A DNA stretch of 64,000 nucleotides from contig NC_030823.1 in assembly GCF_001704415.2 (NCBI RefSeq), positions 72,230,458 to 72,294,457 of the forward strand, in the 5' to 3' direction. Numbering within the stretch: position 1 is the stretch's first letter; every line of letters starts with the position of its first letter. Below the pieces are notes generated by a model, which was not told the origin of the DNA, did no database searches, and saw nothing but the letters and a program-made list of their open reading frames with translations. This DNA is from Capra hircus (taxonomy: Eukaryota; Chordata; Mammalia; Artiodactyla; Bovidae). Shown here piece by piece: positions 44,251 to 54,835 of the stretch. A program made the translations under genes and the position numbers.

Positions 44251-46837
44251 TACTTGGATGCAGTCTCAAAAATGACAGAATGATCTCTGTTCGTCTCCAA
44301 GGCAAACCATTCAGTATCACAGTTATCCAAGTCTATGCCCCAGCCAGTAATGCTGAAGAAGCTGAACGGTTCTGTGAAGACCTACAAGACCTTTTAGAAC
44401 TAATACCCAAAAAAGATGTCCTTTTTATTATAGGGGAATGGAATGCAAAAGTAGGAAGTCAAGAAACACCTGGAGTAACAGGCAAATTTGGCCTTGGAAT
44501 GCAGAATGAAGCAGGGCAAAGACTAATAGAGTTTTGCCAAGAAAATGCACCGGTCATAGCAAATACCCTCTTCCAACAACACAAGAGAAGACTCTACACA
44601 TGGACATCACCAGATGGTCAACACCGAAATCAGATTGATTATATTCTCTGTAGCAAAAGATGGAGAAGCTCTATACAGTCAACAAAAACAAGACCAGCAG
44701 CCTACTGTGGCTCAGATCATGAACTCCTTATTACCAAATTCAGACTGAAATTGAAGAAAGCAGGGAAAACCACTAGACCATTCAGGTATGACCTAAGTCA
44801 AATCCCTTATACAGTGGAAGTGAGAAATAGATTTAAGGGCCTAGATCTGATAGATAGAGTGCCTGATGAACTATGGAATGAGGTTCGTGACATTGTACAG
44901 GAGACAGGGATCAAGACCATCCCCATGGAAAAGAAATGCAAAAAAGCAAAATGGCTGTCTGGGGAAGCCTTACAAATAGCTGTGAAAAGAAGAGAGGTGG
45001 AAAGCAAAGGAGAAAAGGAAAGATATAAGCATCTGAATGCAGAGTTCCAGAGAATAGCAAGAAGAGATAAGAAAGCCTTCTTCAGCGATCAATGCAAAGA
45101 AATAGAGGAAAACAACAGAATGGGAAAGACTAGAGATCTCTTCAAGAAAATTAGAAATACCAAGGGAACATTTCATGCAAAGATGGGCTCGATAAAGGAC
45201 AGAAATGGTATGGACCTAACAGAAGCAGAAGATATTAAGAAGAGGTGGCAAGAATACACAGAAGAACTGTACAAAAAAGATCTTCATGACCCGGATAATC
45301 CTGATGGTGTGATCACTCATCTAGAGCCAGACATCCTGGAATGTGAAATCAAGTGGGCCTTAGAAAGCATCACTACGAACAAAGCTAGTGGAGGTGATGG
45401 AATTCCAGTAGAGCTATTTCAAATCCTGAAAGATGATGCTGTGAAAGTGCTGCACTCAATATGCCAACAAATTTGGAAAACTCAGCAGTGGCCACAGGAC
45501 TGGAAAAGGTCAGTTTTCATTCCAATCCCAAAGAAAGGCAATGCCAAAGAATGCTCAAGCTACCGCACAATTGCACTCATCTCACATGCTAGTGAAGTAT
45601 TGCTCAAAATTCTCCAAGCCAGGCTTCAGCAATACGTGAACCGTGAACTCCCTGATGTTCAAGCTGGTTTTAGAAAAGGCAGAGGAACCAGAGATCAAAT
45701 TGCCAACATCCGCTGGATCATGGGAAAAGCAAGAGAGTTCCAAAAAACATCTATTTCTGCTTTATTGACTATGCCAAAGCCTTTGACTGTGTGGATCACA
45801 ATAAACTGTGGAAAATTCTGAAAGAGATGGGAATACCAGACCACCTAACCTGCCTCTTGAGAAATCTGTATGCAGGTCAGGAAGCAACAGTTAGAACTGG
45901 ACATGGAACAACAGACTGGTTCCAAATAGGAAAAGGAGTGCGTCAAGACTGTATATTGTCACCCTGCTTATTTAACTTCTATGCAGAGAACATCATGAGA
46001 AACACTGGACTGGAAGAAACACAAGCTGGAATCAAGATTGTTGGGAGAAATATCAATAACCTCAAATATGCAGATGACACCACCCTTATGGCAGAAAGTG
46101 AAGAGGAACTAGAAAGCCTCTTGATGAAAGTAAAAGAGGAGAGTGAAAAAGTTGGCTTAAAGCTCAACATTCAGAAAACGAAGATTATGGCATCCGGTCC
46201 CATCACTTCATGGGAAATAGATGGGGAAACAGTGGAAACAGTGTCAGACTTTATTTTGGGGGGCTCCAAAATCACTGCAGATGGTGACTGCAGCCATGAA
46301 ATTAAAAGACACTTACTCCTTGGAAGAAAAGTTATGAGCAACCTAGATAGTATATTCAAAAGCAGAGACATTACTTTGCCGACTAAGGTCCGTCTAGTCA
46401 AGGCTATGGTTTTTCCAGTGGTCATGTATGGATGTGAGAGTTGAACTGTGAAGAAGGCTGAGCGCCAAAGAATTGATGCTTTTGAACTGTGGTGTTGGAG
46501 AAGACTCTTGAGAGTCCCTTGGACTGCAAGGAGATCCAACCAGTCCATTCTGAAGGAGATCAGCCCTGGGATTTCTTTGGAAGGAATGATGCTAAAGCTG
46601 AAACTCCAGTACTTAGGCCTCCTCGTGCGAAGAGTTGACTCATTGGAAAAGACTCTGATGCTGGGAGGGATTGGGGGCAGGAGGAGAAGGGGACAACCCA
46701 GGTTGAGATGGCTGGATGGCATCATGGACTTGATGGACATGAGTCTGAATGAACTCCGGGAGATGGTGATGGACAGGGAGGCCTGGTATGCCGCGATTCT
46801 TGGGGTTGCAAAGTGTCGGACTGGACTCAGTGACTGA
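44238..46837 (+). pseudogene. BovB endonuclease-reverse transcriptase, broken
   Basis: The frame 44238-45821 (first five residues come from the inserted copy) covers most of the AP-like endonuclease and the first half of the RT. The endonuclease motif normally GDWNA reads GEWNA (Glu codon 44436-44438), a change at a metal-binding residue; the distal SDHELL motif is intact. A one-base loss in an A run near 45745 shifts the frame. RT continues in 45791-46444 with YADD at residues 93-96 (46067-46078) but RQD in place of the usual RQG motif. The frame ends when TGG (Trp) becomes TGA at 46442-46444. The last piece, 46448-46837, is the C-terminal tail. It cannot make a full protein. Confidence 0.9.
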
Positions 46838-46846
46838 ACTGAACTG

Positions 46847-47290
46847 ATCTGTTTTTCCAGTAGTCTCGAATGGATATGAGAGTTGGACCATAAAAAAAGC
46901 TGAGCGCCGAAGAACTGATGCTTTTGAACTGTGGTGTTGGAGAAGACTCTCGCGAGTCTCTTGGACTGCAAGGAGATCCAACCAGTCCATCCTAAAGGAG
47001 ATCAGTCCTGAATATTCATTGGAAGGACTGGTGCTGAAGCTGAAACTCCAGTACTCTGGCCACCTGATGGGAAAAACTGACTCATTGGAAAAGACCCTGT
47101 TGCTGGGCAAGATTGAAGGCGGAGGGAGAAGGGGACGACAGAGAATAAGATGGTTGAATGGCATCACCGACTCAATGGACATGAGTTTGAGTAAATTCCG
47201 GTAGTTGGAAATGGACAGGGAAGCCTGGCGTGCTGCAGTCCATGGGGTTGTAAAGAGTCAGACATGACTGAGCGACTGTACGGAACTGAA
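46847..47290 (+). mobile_element. Short 5'-truncated BovB directly after the previous one
   Basis: It begins within the gtttttccagtagtc stretch and encodes SWTIKKAERRRTDAFELWCW and the C-terminal tail in broken frame. It ends near ggaactgaa at 47290. It has the same orientation as the upstream element and abuts its 3' tail. Confidence 0.88.
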
Positions 47291-47639
47291 ATGATCAATT
47301 TGTCTTAGTTGAATTGGTTATCTTATAGGTAGGGGAAATCATCGATGAATTTTAGGCAACAAAACAGTTCTGGCACATTCCATCAAGCAGAGGTCCATGT
47401 GCTTTACAATAGGTTATTGTTGGTTATTCGTTTAAAATATAGCAGTGTGTACATGACCTTCCCAAAATCCCTAATTATCCCTGACAATTGTGTTTGTTTC
47501 CTAAGTCTGACACAGCTACTTTTAAGAAAGGGAGATTATTCAGATATACCAAAACTAGCAGGTGAGCCCTTCAAAGGAATTGGGCTCTTCCTGAAGAAGA
47601 AATTCAAACTGTGAAAGGAATTCAAAGTGCGGGAGAATC
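47291..47639. other. Unique DNA, no gene seen
   Basis: No recognisable coding or repeat feature. Confidence 0.4.
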
Positions 47640-47962
47640 TCCTTTGTTAACTTTGAAGATGAAGGAGGCAGTGTGGCACGGAATGTGGGTGAGAGTGGCT
47701 CCCAGCCAACAGCCAGAGAGAAAATGGGATGTGTGTCCTACAGCCATCAGGAAGTGAATTATCCTGTAGGGACATCAGCTTGGAAGAAGACCCTGAGCTC
47801 TAGATGAGAATGTAGCCACGAATATTAGCCTTGGGAGTCTCCGAGCTGCTGTGCTCAGACTTCTGAGTTACATAAGTGGGAGCTTATAATTGAATGTTAT
47901 TTTAAGCTACTAAGTTTGTGAATTTGCTATGCAGCAATAGGGAACTAATGCAAGTAGCATGC
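47640..47962 (+). mobile_element. MaLR (MLT1-type) LTR fragment
   Basis: The 3' part of a MaLR LTR: cagccaacagccagagagaa, ttttaagctactaagtttgt, and the terminal tatgcagcaatagggaacta region. Confidence 0.65.
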
Positions 47963-48294
47963 TAGGAGCTCCCGCTGGGATGACGGGAGAAAACCCAATG
48001 AAAACTTGATGAGGATTGTGGAAGGTTCCCCAGGATAAGGAGAATCTGGCTTCAGTTATATGGCCCTTCATCATAAGCACTTTCTGAAGACACCTTATAC
48101 TTCCTTGCCTTTCTCTGTTTCTTTCACGTTTACCCAGAAAGATTTAACCATGGTTGGAGTCAGCTGTCTGCTCTGTATCTATTTGCACCCAATAAATTGG
48201 AGACATTTGTCCAATTAGGGTGTTTATTTTCTATAAATTTAAGATCACAAATTGAAAATGAGCAGTTAGCTATAACTTAATGTTTTCCTAGTCA
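47963..48294. other. Unique DNA, no gene seen
   Basis: Nothing recognised. Confidence 0.4.
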
Positions 48295-48363
48295 TTTTTA
48301 TTTTTATTTATTTATTTTATTTTATTTTTAAACATTTTTAAAATTTTTTTAATTTATTTATTT
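48295..48363. repeat. (TTTA)n-rich low-complexity tract
   Basis: Irregular TTTA/TTTTA units adjoin the 3' end of a minus-strand CHR SINE, so they are probably its expanded A-rich tail. Confidence 0.85.
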
Positions 48364-48481
48364 GGCTGCTCTGGGTCTTAGTTGTAGCATGTGGGATCTA
48401 GCTCCCTGACCAGGGATCGAACCTGGGCCCCCTGCACTGGGAGCTCAGAGTCTTAACCCCTGGACCAGCAGGGAATTCCCC
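48350..48481 (-). mobile_element. CHR-type SINE fragment
   Basis: ggctgctctgggtcttagtt, ctagctccctgaccagggat and gtcttaacccctggaccagc, with the tRNA-like head at the right end. Confidence 0.85.
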
Positions 48482-48882
48482 CTAGTCATTTTTATTCTTC
48501 TCTAAAAAGACTTTCCCAGACTTTCTCCCCTCTTCTCAAACAGGCTATATCCTCTTCTTTCCTAATGCCTCACACCCTGGAAGAAATGAATAGGAGGAAC
48601 CAGAGAGGAGCGACTTCATTTTTCAACCACCAAATCTGTCTGCTTCAACACATACACTCTCTACCTTCTGTCACATTACCAGGGAGGAAGCATCCTCAGT
48701 TCTTCCTATAGAGAGCTGCCCCTTCATTTCATCCTGGCTCATCTATTTAAGGTCTTGGAAATCTACGAGTAACTTAGGCTGCTTTGGGCTGCAAGTGAGA
48801 ATCTAATTCAAAACAGTTTAAGCAAGTGCTTTAGTTTCACGAGGAAGGGTTTCTAGGTTTAATTCAAACGTGTGCATGCATG
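48482..48882. other. Unique DNA, no gene seen
   Basis: No recognisable feature. Confidence 0.4.
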
Positions 48883-49098
48883 CATGCTAAGTCTCCACAG
48901 TTGTGTCCAACTCTGTGACTTTATGGACCATAGCTCGCCAGGCTCTTCTGTCCATAGGTATTCTCCAGGCTCTAGTACTGGTGGCTTGCCATGCCCTCCT
49001 CCAGGGGATCTTCCCGACCCAGGGATCGAACCTGCTTCTCTTATCTCTGTTGCATTGGCAGGTGAGTTCTTGACCACTAGTGCCACGTGGGAAGCCCT
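48883..49098 (-). mobile_element. Bov-tA SINE
   Basis: Full-length body: ccacagttgtgtccaactct at the left to gccacgtgggaagccc at the right. The head has a few extra bases in the cttctcttatctctgttgca stretch. Confidence 0.88.
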
Positions 49099-49374
49099 CA
49101 GTAATGTAACATTATGAGAAAAACAAAACAAAACACGGTTCTTTCCAGTGTTCCATCTTCAGCATGGAGATTGCCACAGTTGGGCTCACAAGATATTTTT
49201 AAGATAGCTTCCACTGTTCTAGGCATCGTGTTCACTATGACAACACCTGGTGAAAGGACAGAGGCTGTTTGTTTTCTTTTATCACCAAAGAAACCTTTCC
49301 TAGAATCGTCCTAGAGACTCACTCTCATTGGTCAGAACTGGACTAAATGCCCATCCCTAAAACTGCATTAAATG

Positions 49375-49551
49375 GTGATCTCCTATATTGCAGGCAGATT
49401 CTTTACCACCTGGGCCACACAAGGGAAGCCCAAGAATACTGCAGTGGGTGGCCTTATCCTTTCTCTAGCGGATTTTCCTGATCCCAGGAATCGAACCAGG
49501 GTCTCCTGCATTGCAGGGGGATTCTTTACCAGTTGAGCTATCAGGGAAACA
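49375..49551 (-). mobile_element. Two adjacent Bov-tA head fragments
   Basis: The head sequence appears twice in the same orientation. The first (49384-49431) has ttgcaggcagattctttacc. The second (49432-49551) has body plus ttgcagggggattctttacc. Confidence 0.8.
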
Positions 49552-49595
49552 AAAACTACTTATGAAGGAAAGGATTACCATCATGACCTTAGATT

Positions 49596-50510
49596 CAGTT
49601 CAGTTCAGTTCAATTGCTCAGTCATGTCCAACTCTTTGCAACCCCATGAATCGCAGCATGCCAGGCCTCCCTGTCCATCACCAACTCCTGGAGTTCACTC
49701 AAACTCATGCCCATCGAGTCGGTGATGCTGTCCAGCCATCTCATCCTCTGTCATCCCCTTCTCCTCCTGCCCCCAATCCCTTCCAGCATCAAAGTCTTTT
49801 CCAATGAGTCAACTCTTCGCATGAGGTGGCCAAAGTACTGGAGTTTCAGCTTTAGCATCATTCCTTCCAAAGAACACCCAGGACAGATCTCCTTTAGAAT
49901 GGACTGGTTGGATCTCCTTGCAGTCCAAGGGACTCTCGAGAGTCTTCTCCAACACCACAGTTCAAAAGCAACAATTCTTTGGTGCTCAGCTTTCTTCACA
50001 GTCCAACTCTCACATCCATACATGACCACTGGAAAAACCATAGCCTTGACTAGACGGACCTTTGTTGGCAAAGTAATGTCTTTGCTTTTGAATATGCTAT
50101 GTAGGCTGGTCATAACTTTCCTTCCAAGGAGTAAGCATCTTTTAATTTCATGGCTGTAATCACCATCTGCAGTGATTTTGGAGCCCCCCAAAATTAAGTC
50201 TGACACTGTTTCCACTGTTTCCCCATCTATTTCCCATGAAGTGATGGGACCAGATGCCATGATCTTCGTTTTCTGAATGTTGAGCTTTAAGCCAAGCTTT
50301 TCACTCTCCTCTTTCACTTTCATCAAGAGGCTTTTTAGTTCCTCTTCACTTTGTGCCATAAGGGTGGTGTCATCTGCATATCTGAGGTTATTGATATTTC
50401 TCCCAACAATCTTGATTCCAGCTTGTGTTTCTTCCAGCCCAGCATTTCTCATGATGTACTCTGCATAGAAGTTAAATAAGCAGGGTGACAATATACAGCC
50501 TTGACACACT
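49596..50510 (-). mobile_element. 5'-truncated BovB, copy A of a tandem pair
   Basis: About 915 bp, with tail units (ttcag) at the left. A minus-strand frame of 252 codons (49751-50509) runs from CQGCILSPCLFNFYAEYIMR through YADDTTLM to the C-terminal GGIGGRRRRG. It is truncated at the start of RT motif RQG (CQG here). It is flanked by CCTTAGATT at 49587-49595 and 50511-50519. Confidence 0.92.
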
Positions 50511-50519
50511 CCTTAGATT

Positions 50520-52463
50520 CAGTTCAGTTCAGTTCAGTCGCTCATTCATGTCCGACTCTTTGCGACCCCATGAATGGCAACACACCAGGCCTCCCTGTCC
50601 ATCACCATCTCCCGGAGTTCATTCAGACTCACGTCCATCGAGTCCGTGATGCCATCCAGCCATCTTATCCTCGGTCGTCCCCTTCTCCTCCTTCCCCCAA
50701 TCCCTCCCAGCATCAGAGTCTTTTCCAATGAGTCAACTCTTCGCATGAGGTGGCCAAAGTACTGGAGCTTCAGCTTTAGCATCATTCCTTCCCAAGAAAT
50801 CTCAGAGTTAATCTCCTTCAGAATGGACTGGTTGGATCTCCTTGCAGTCCAAGGGACTCTCAAGAGTCTTCTCCAACACCACAGTTCAAAAGCATCAATT
50901 CTTTGGCGCTCAGCCTTCTTCTCAGTCCAACTCTCACATCCATACAAGACCACAGGAAAAACCATAGCCTTGACTAGATGTACCTTAGTCGGCAAAGTAA
51001 TGTCTCTGCTTTTGAATATGCTATCTAGGTTGGTCATAACTTTTCTTCCAAGGAGTAAGCGCCTTTTAATTTCATGGCTGCAGTCACCATCTGCAGTGAT
51101 TTTGGAGCCCCCTAAAATAAAGTCTGACACTGTTTCCACTGTTTCCCCATCTATTTCCCATGAAGTGATGGGACCGGATGCCATAATCTTCGTTTTCTGA
51201 ATGTTGAGCTTTAAGCTAACCTTTTCACTCTCCTCTTTCACTTTCATCAAGAGGCTTTCTAGTTCCTCTTCACTTTCTGCCATAAGGGTGGTGTCATCTG
51301 CATATTTGAGGTTATTGTTATTTCTCCTGGCAATCTTGATTCCAGCTTGTGTTTCTTCCAGTCCAGTGTTTCTCATGATGTACTCTGCATAGAAGTTAAA
51401 TAAGCAGGGTGACAATATACAGCCTTGACGCACTCCTTTTCCTATTTGGAACCAGTCTGTTGTTCCATGTCCAGTTCTAACTGTTGCTTCCTGACCTGCA
51501 TACAGATTTCTCAAGAGGCAGGTTAGGTGGTCTGGTATTCCCATCTCTTTCAGAATTTTCCACAGTTTATTGTGATCCACACAGTCAAAGGCTTTGGCAT
51601 AGTCAATAAAACAGAAGTAGATGGTTTGCTGGAACTCTCTTGCTTTTTCCATGATCCAGTGGATGTTGGCAATTTGATCTCTGGTTCCTCTGCCTTTTCT
51701 AAAACCAGCTTGAACATCAGGACGTTCATGGTTCACGTATTGCTGAAGCCTGGCTTGGAGAATTTTGAGCATTACTTTACTAGCATGTGAGATGAGTGCA
51801 TTTGTACAGTAGCTTGAGCATTCTTTGGCATTGCCTTTCTTTGGGATTGGAATGAAAACTGACCTTTTCCAGTCCTGTGGCCACTGCTGAGTTTTCCAAA
51901 TTTGTTGGCATATTGAGTGCAGCACTTTCACAGCATCGTCTTTCAGGATTTGGAACAGCTCTACTGGAATTCCATCACCTCCACTAGCTTTGTTCGTAGT
52001 GATGCTTTCTAAGGCCCACTTGATTTCACATTCCCGGATGTCTGGCTCTAGATGAGTGATCACACCATCATGATTATCCGGGTCGTGAAGATCTTTTTTG
52101 TACAGTTCTTCTGTGTATTCTTGCCACCTCTTCTTAATATCTTCTGCTTCTGTTAGGTCCATACCATTTCTGTCCTTTATCGAGCCCATCTTTGCATGAA
52201 ATGTTCCGTTGGTATTTCTAATTTTCTTGAAGAGATCTCTAGTCTTTCCCATTCTGTTCTTTTCCTCCATTTCTTTGCATTGATCGCTGAAGAAGGCTTT
52301 CTTATCTCTTCTTGCTATTCTCTGGAACTCTGCATTCAGATGCTTTTATCTTTCCTTTTCTCCTTTGCTTTTTGCCTCTCTTCTTTTCACAGTTATTTGT
52401 AAGGCTTCCCCAGACAGCCATTTTGCTTTTTTGCATTTATTTTCCATGGGGATGGTCTTGACT
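50520..52463 (-). mobile_element. 5'-truncated BovB, copy B of a tandem pair
   Basis: About 1.94 kb, with four ttcag tail units at 50519-50537. It starts within the linker after the endonuclease (GVKTIPMENKCKKAKWLSGE). It is flanked by CCTTAGATT at 50511-50519 and 52464-52472. Confidence 0.93.
50546..52270 (-). pseudogene. BovB reverse transcriptase domain, open but lacking endonuclease
   Basis: A 574-codon uninterrupted frame covers the whole RT and C-terminal domain: fingers with KASGGDGIPVELF and the WKRSVFIPIPKKG block, YFCFIDYAKAFDCVDHNK (catalytic Asp motif A), GVRQGCILSPCLFNFYAEYI, and KYADDTTLM (motif C, both Asp intact). The listed start Met is internal; the frame is open to a TAA at about 52347-52349, a one-base change in the KERYKHL region. 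Compared with the broken copies nearby it has few disabling changes, which suggests a relatively recent insertion. Without endonuclease or promoter it is not an autonomous element. Confidence 0.88.
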
Positions 52464-52469
52464 CCTTAG

Positions 52470-52676
52470 ATTAGTGGTTCTCAAAGATTCTTCCTGGGAC
52501 AAGAACAGTGTTACCTGAGAACTCAGGAGAAAAGTAGAGTTTTCTTTTGTTGTTGTTTTGGAGCTCTACTCCAAACCTACTGAATCAGAAATTCTGGGTG
52601 CAGGAGTAGCTACTTGTGTTTCTAAAAGCCCTGCAGGTCATTCTGATACATGCTAAAGTGTGAGAACCACTGGCTA
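52470..52676. mobile_element. MER5A-type hAT transposon fossil
   Basis: Near-complete: the left end tagtggttctcaaag pairs with the right end gtgagaaccactggcta as inverted repeats. Internal words are cctactgaatcagaaattct and cattctgatacatgctaaag. Confidence 0.8.
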
Positions 52677-53228
52677 AGGCCAATCTTTGAACTGGCGAAA
52701 GGACAACAGCCCTGGGGACTTGAACAGCCCTGGGGATCTTTAAGCAAGTAGGAGGGAGGCTAGGGATTTTGGATAGGAAGTCAACTTTCTGCCAGAGCCT
52801 TCCTCTTTCCTGAATAATCATTTTCTCCTTTATTATGGCATCCCGTCAACATACATACTCTAATATCTGTGTCTTAAGAAACCTAGTCCGTGACCCCAAA
52901 TCACTGTCCAGCTGCTACCAGCATTCTTTGCCTCTCTTCATAACTGAAACTGTTTACTAACAGTTGTCTGCAATCACTGTATTTCTTCATCAACCATTCA
53001 TTCTTTGACTCACTTCCAAATGGCTCCCATTAGCACCATCCCAATAAAATCTAGTGGGAAGCTTACTAAATGAACTGAATTTTGTCCTTCAACAGATAGA
53101 ACCATTTCTTCCTTCTGGAAACATTTTCTGTCTGCTTCAGGGTCACTGCCCTCTCTTCTCTTTTTTTTCATCGTACTGTGCTAGTTGCTTCTTCCTAGCT
53201 CCTCTTCATTATATCTTTCTTCTCTCTC
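52677..53228. other. Unique DNA, no gene seen
   Basis: No recognisable coding or repeat feature. Confidence 0.4.
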
Positions 53229-53402
53229 AGCCAGTGGTTCTCAGTCTTGAATACCCATTAGAGTAACTGGGTAGCTTCTAAAATTTCTGAAGACCAGGCT
53301 GCATTCTAGACCAGTTAAATCAGAAATCCCTCTAAGCAGAACCCAGGCATTAGTAATATTTAAAGCTGATTCCAGTGTTCAGTGAAGATTGAGAATCACT
53401 GC
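53229..53402. mobile_element. MER5-type hAT transposon fossil
   Basis: Left end agccagtggttctcagtctt and right end gattgagaatcactgccc, with internal taaatcagaaatccctctaa. Confidence 0.75.
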
Positions 53403-53454
53403 CCTTGAGATTGGGTTCTATCATAACCTGCTTCTCCACCTGTTTTATCTCCAT

Positions 53455-53602
53455 AGGTCTGGGGTTTTCAGCTCTTGACTCTACTTTAGAATCATCCTGG
53501 CAGCTTTTAGAAATTACCTTTGCCTGGAAGTTCCCCCAGATGAACTGATTCCTAATTCCTGGAGTGATTCCAATGTGTAGCCAGAATTGTGAACCACTTC
53601 AT
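53455..53602. mobile_element. MER5-type hAT transposon fossil
   Basis: ggttttcagctcttgactct, agaatcatcctggcagcttt and agccagaattgtgaaccact in MER5 order. More decayed than its neighbours. Confidence 0.6.
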
Positions 53603-53689
53603 AGAGGATTTCCTGTAATTCCATGGGTTGAGGCACAGTGCTTTCCTATAGGGATTTCTGTAGTGATGGAAATGTTCTAAATCTGCGCT

Positions 53690-53872
53690 GGATTTAAATG
53701 TTCTAAATCCAACATGGTAGCCACTAGCTTCATGTGGCTGTTGAGCACTTGAAATGTGGCTAAAGTGTCTGATGAACTGAATGTTTAATTTTATTCAATT
53801 TTAATTAATCTAAGTTTAAACTAAATAGCCTTGTAAGTGTGGCTAATGTCTACCATGTTGGATGGAGTGCTA
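53690..53872. mobile_element. Palindromic hAT-type MITE fossil
   Basis: The ends carry catggtagccactagcttca and the inverted counterpart gctaatgtctaccatgttgg, around an AT-rich centre (tttaattttattcaatttta). Just before it a short duplication, aaatgttctaaatc, occurs at 53669 and 53697. The family name is uncertain. Confidence 0.6.
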
Positions 53873-54269
53873 TATGCTGATGATTCTGAAATCTGAGCTC
53901 CAGGGTGACATATTAAGCTGTCTTGATACCTCTTCTTGGGTATCTAATATAGTGTCTTTAACTTAGTAAACACATAAAATGGAACTTTCTGATTTTCTTT
54001 TTAAAAACATATTCCTCTCCTAGTCTTCCCAATCTTGGTAAAAATTTAACCACTTGCTTCCCAATTTTTAAAGTCCCAAACATAGAAACCAGCTTTTATT
54101 CCCTTCTTTGCCTCATCTCTTTCAGCCAGTTTTCAGCAAGTCTTGTTTGTTTCCAGATATGTAATTTGACTCTGCCTTTTCTTCTCTAGCACCTCCCACC
54201 TGAGCTAAGCTTCTCACAAAGAGTAGTCAAAGCTAGAGTCTTTGCATCCTTAATACATGCTTTCTAAGA
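53873..54269. other. Unique DNA, no gene seen
   Basis: No recognisable feature. Confidence 0.4.
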
Positions 54270-54450
54270 CTGTTGTATGTATTACCTCGTTAATCCTGCA
54301 AACAACTCTACAAAGTGGGTAAACTACGGTCCCCACTTTTCAGATGAGTTAACTGAGGAACAGAAAGCTTAAGTAGTGTGCTTTGGATCACACAGCTAGT
54401 CAGTGGCAGAAATGGGATTCAAAACCAGATTGTCTGACTCGAGGGTCCGT
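54270..54450 (-). mobile_element. MIR SINE
   Basis: A good reverse MIR match: ttttcagatgagttaactga, gatcacacagctagtcagtg, and ggattcaaaaccagattgtc. Confidence 0.8.
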
Positions 54451-54496
54451 ATTTTTCACCTTCATTTTTCTTTTTCTCTAATTGGTTACAAGGCCC

Positions 54497-54835
54497 CATG
54501 TCAGTGGTCTTAATCCTGGCTACAACTTGGAATCACCCGAGGAACTTTAAAAAATGCCAACTTCACAACCCCCCACCCCAAGTGTGTGTTACTGTCTCAG
54601 TCGTGTCCCACTCTTTGTGACTCCATGAACTCTAGCCCACCAGGTTCCTCTCTCCATGGGATTCTCCAGGCTAGAATACTGGAGTGGGTTGCTTCTCCAG
54701 AAGGTCTTCCTGACCCAAGGATCAAACTTGGATCTCCTGTATTACAACAGATTCTTTACCATCTGAACCACCAGGGAAGCCTCCACCCTCCTAGGCCTGG
54801 GGTCAGGCCTAGGCATCAGAAATTAAAACAAAAAA
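54497..54835. mobile_element. MER5-type fossil split by a Bov-tA SINE
   Basis: The left half, 54497-54579, has gtcagtggtcttaatcctgg and acttggaatcacccgaggaa. The right half after the SINE has cctaggcctggggtcaggcc and aggcatcagaaattaaaa. The two halves join into one ordered MER5 internal region. Confidence 0.55.
54580..54785 (-). mobile_element. Bov-tA SINE inside a MER5 fossil
   Basis: Full body on the minus strand from actgtctcagtcgtgtccca to ctgaaccaccagggaagcct. Confidence 0.88.

Larger units (their letters stand above)
41505..46846 (+). mobile_element. Near full-length BovB (RTE LINE), plus strand, containing an inverted BovB
   Basis: The element is in two parts, 41505-42456 and 44251-46846, about 3.5 kb in total. 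It begins with a CpG-rich 5' region (41505-41640) followed by the start of the endonuclease domain (GTWNVRSMNQGKLEVV in broken frame, near 42240). A reverse-oriented BovB at 42457-44250 interrupts the endonuclease domain. After it come the rest of the endonuclease, the reverse transcriptase and the 3' tail of CTGAA units. The exact 5' end and a TSD could not be fixed. Confidence 0.9.

Noticed and set aside
50574..51200. 208-codon plus frame, and similar plus frames at 49707-50159 and minus frames at 46171-46971
   Set aside because: These are antisense readings of the BovB reverse transcriptase, repeated in every BovB copy.
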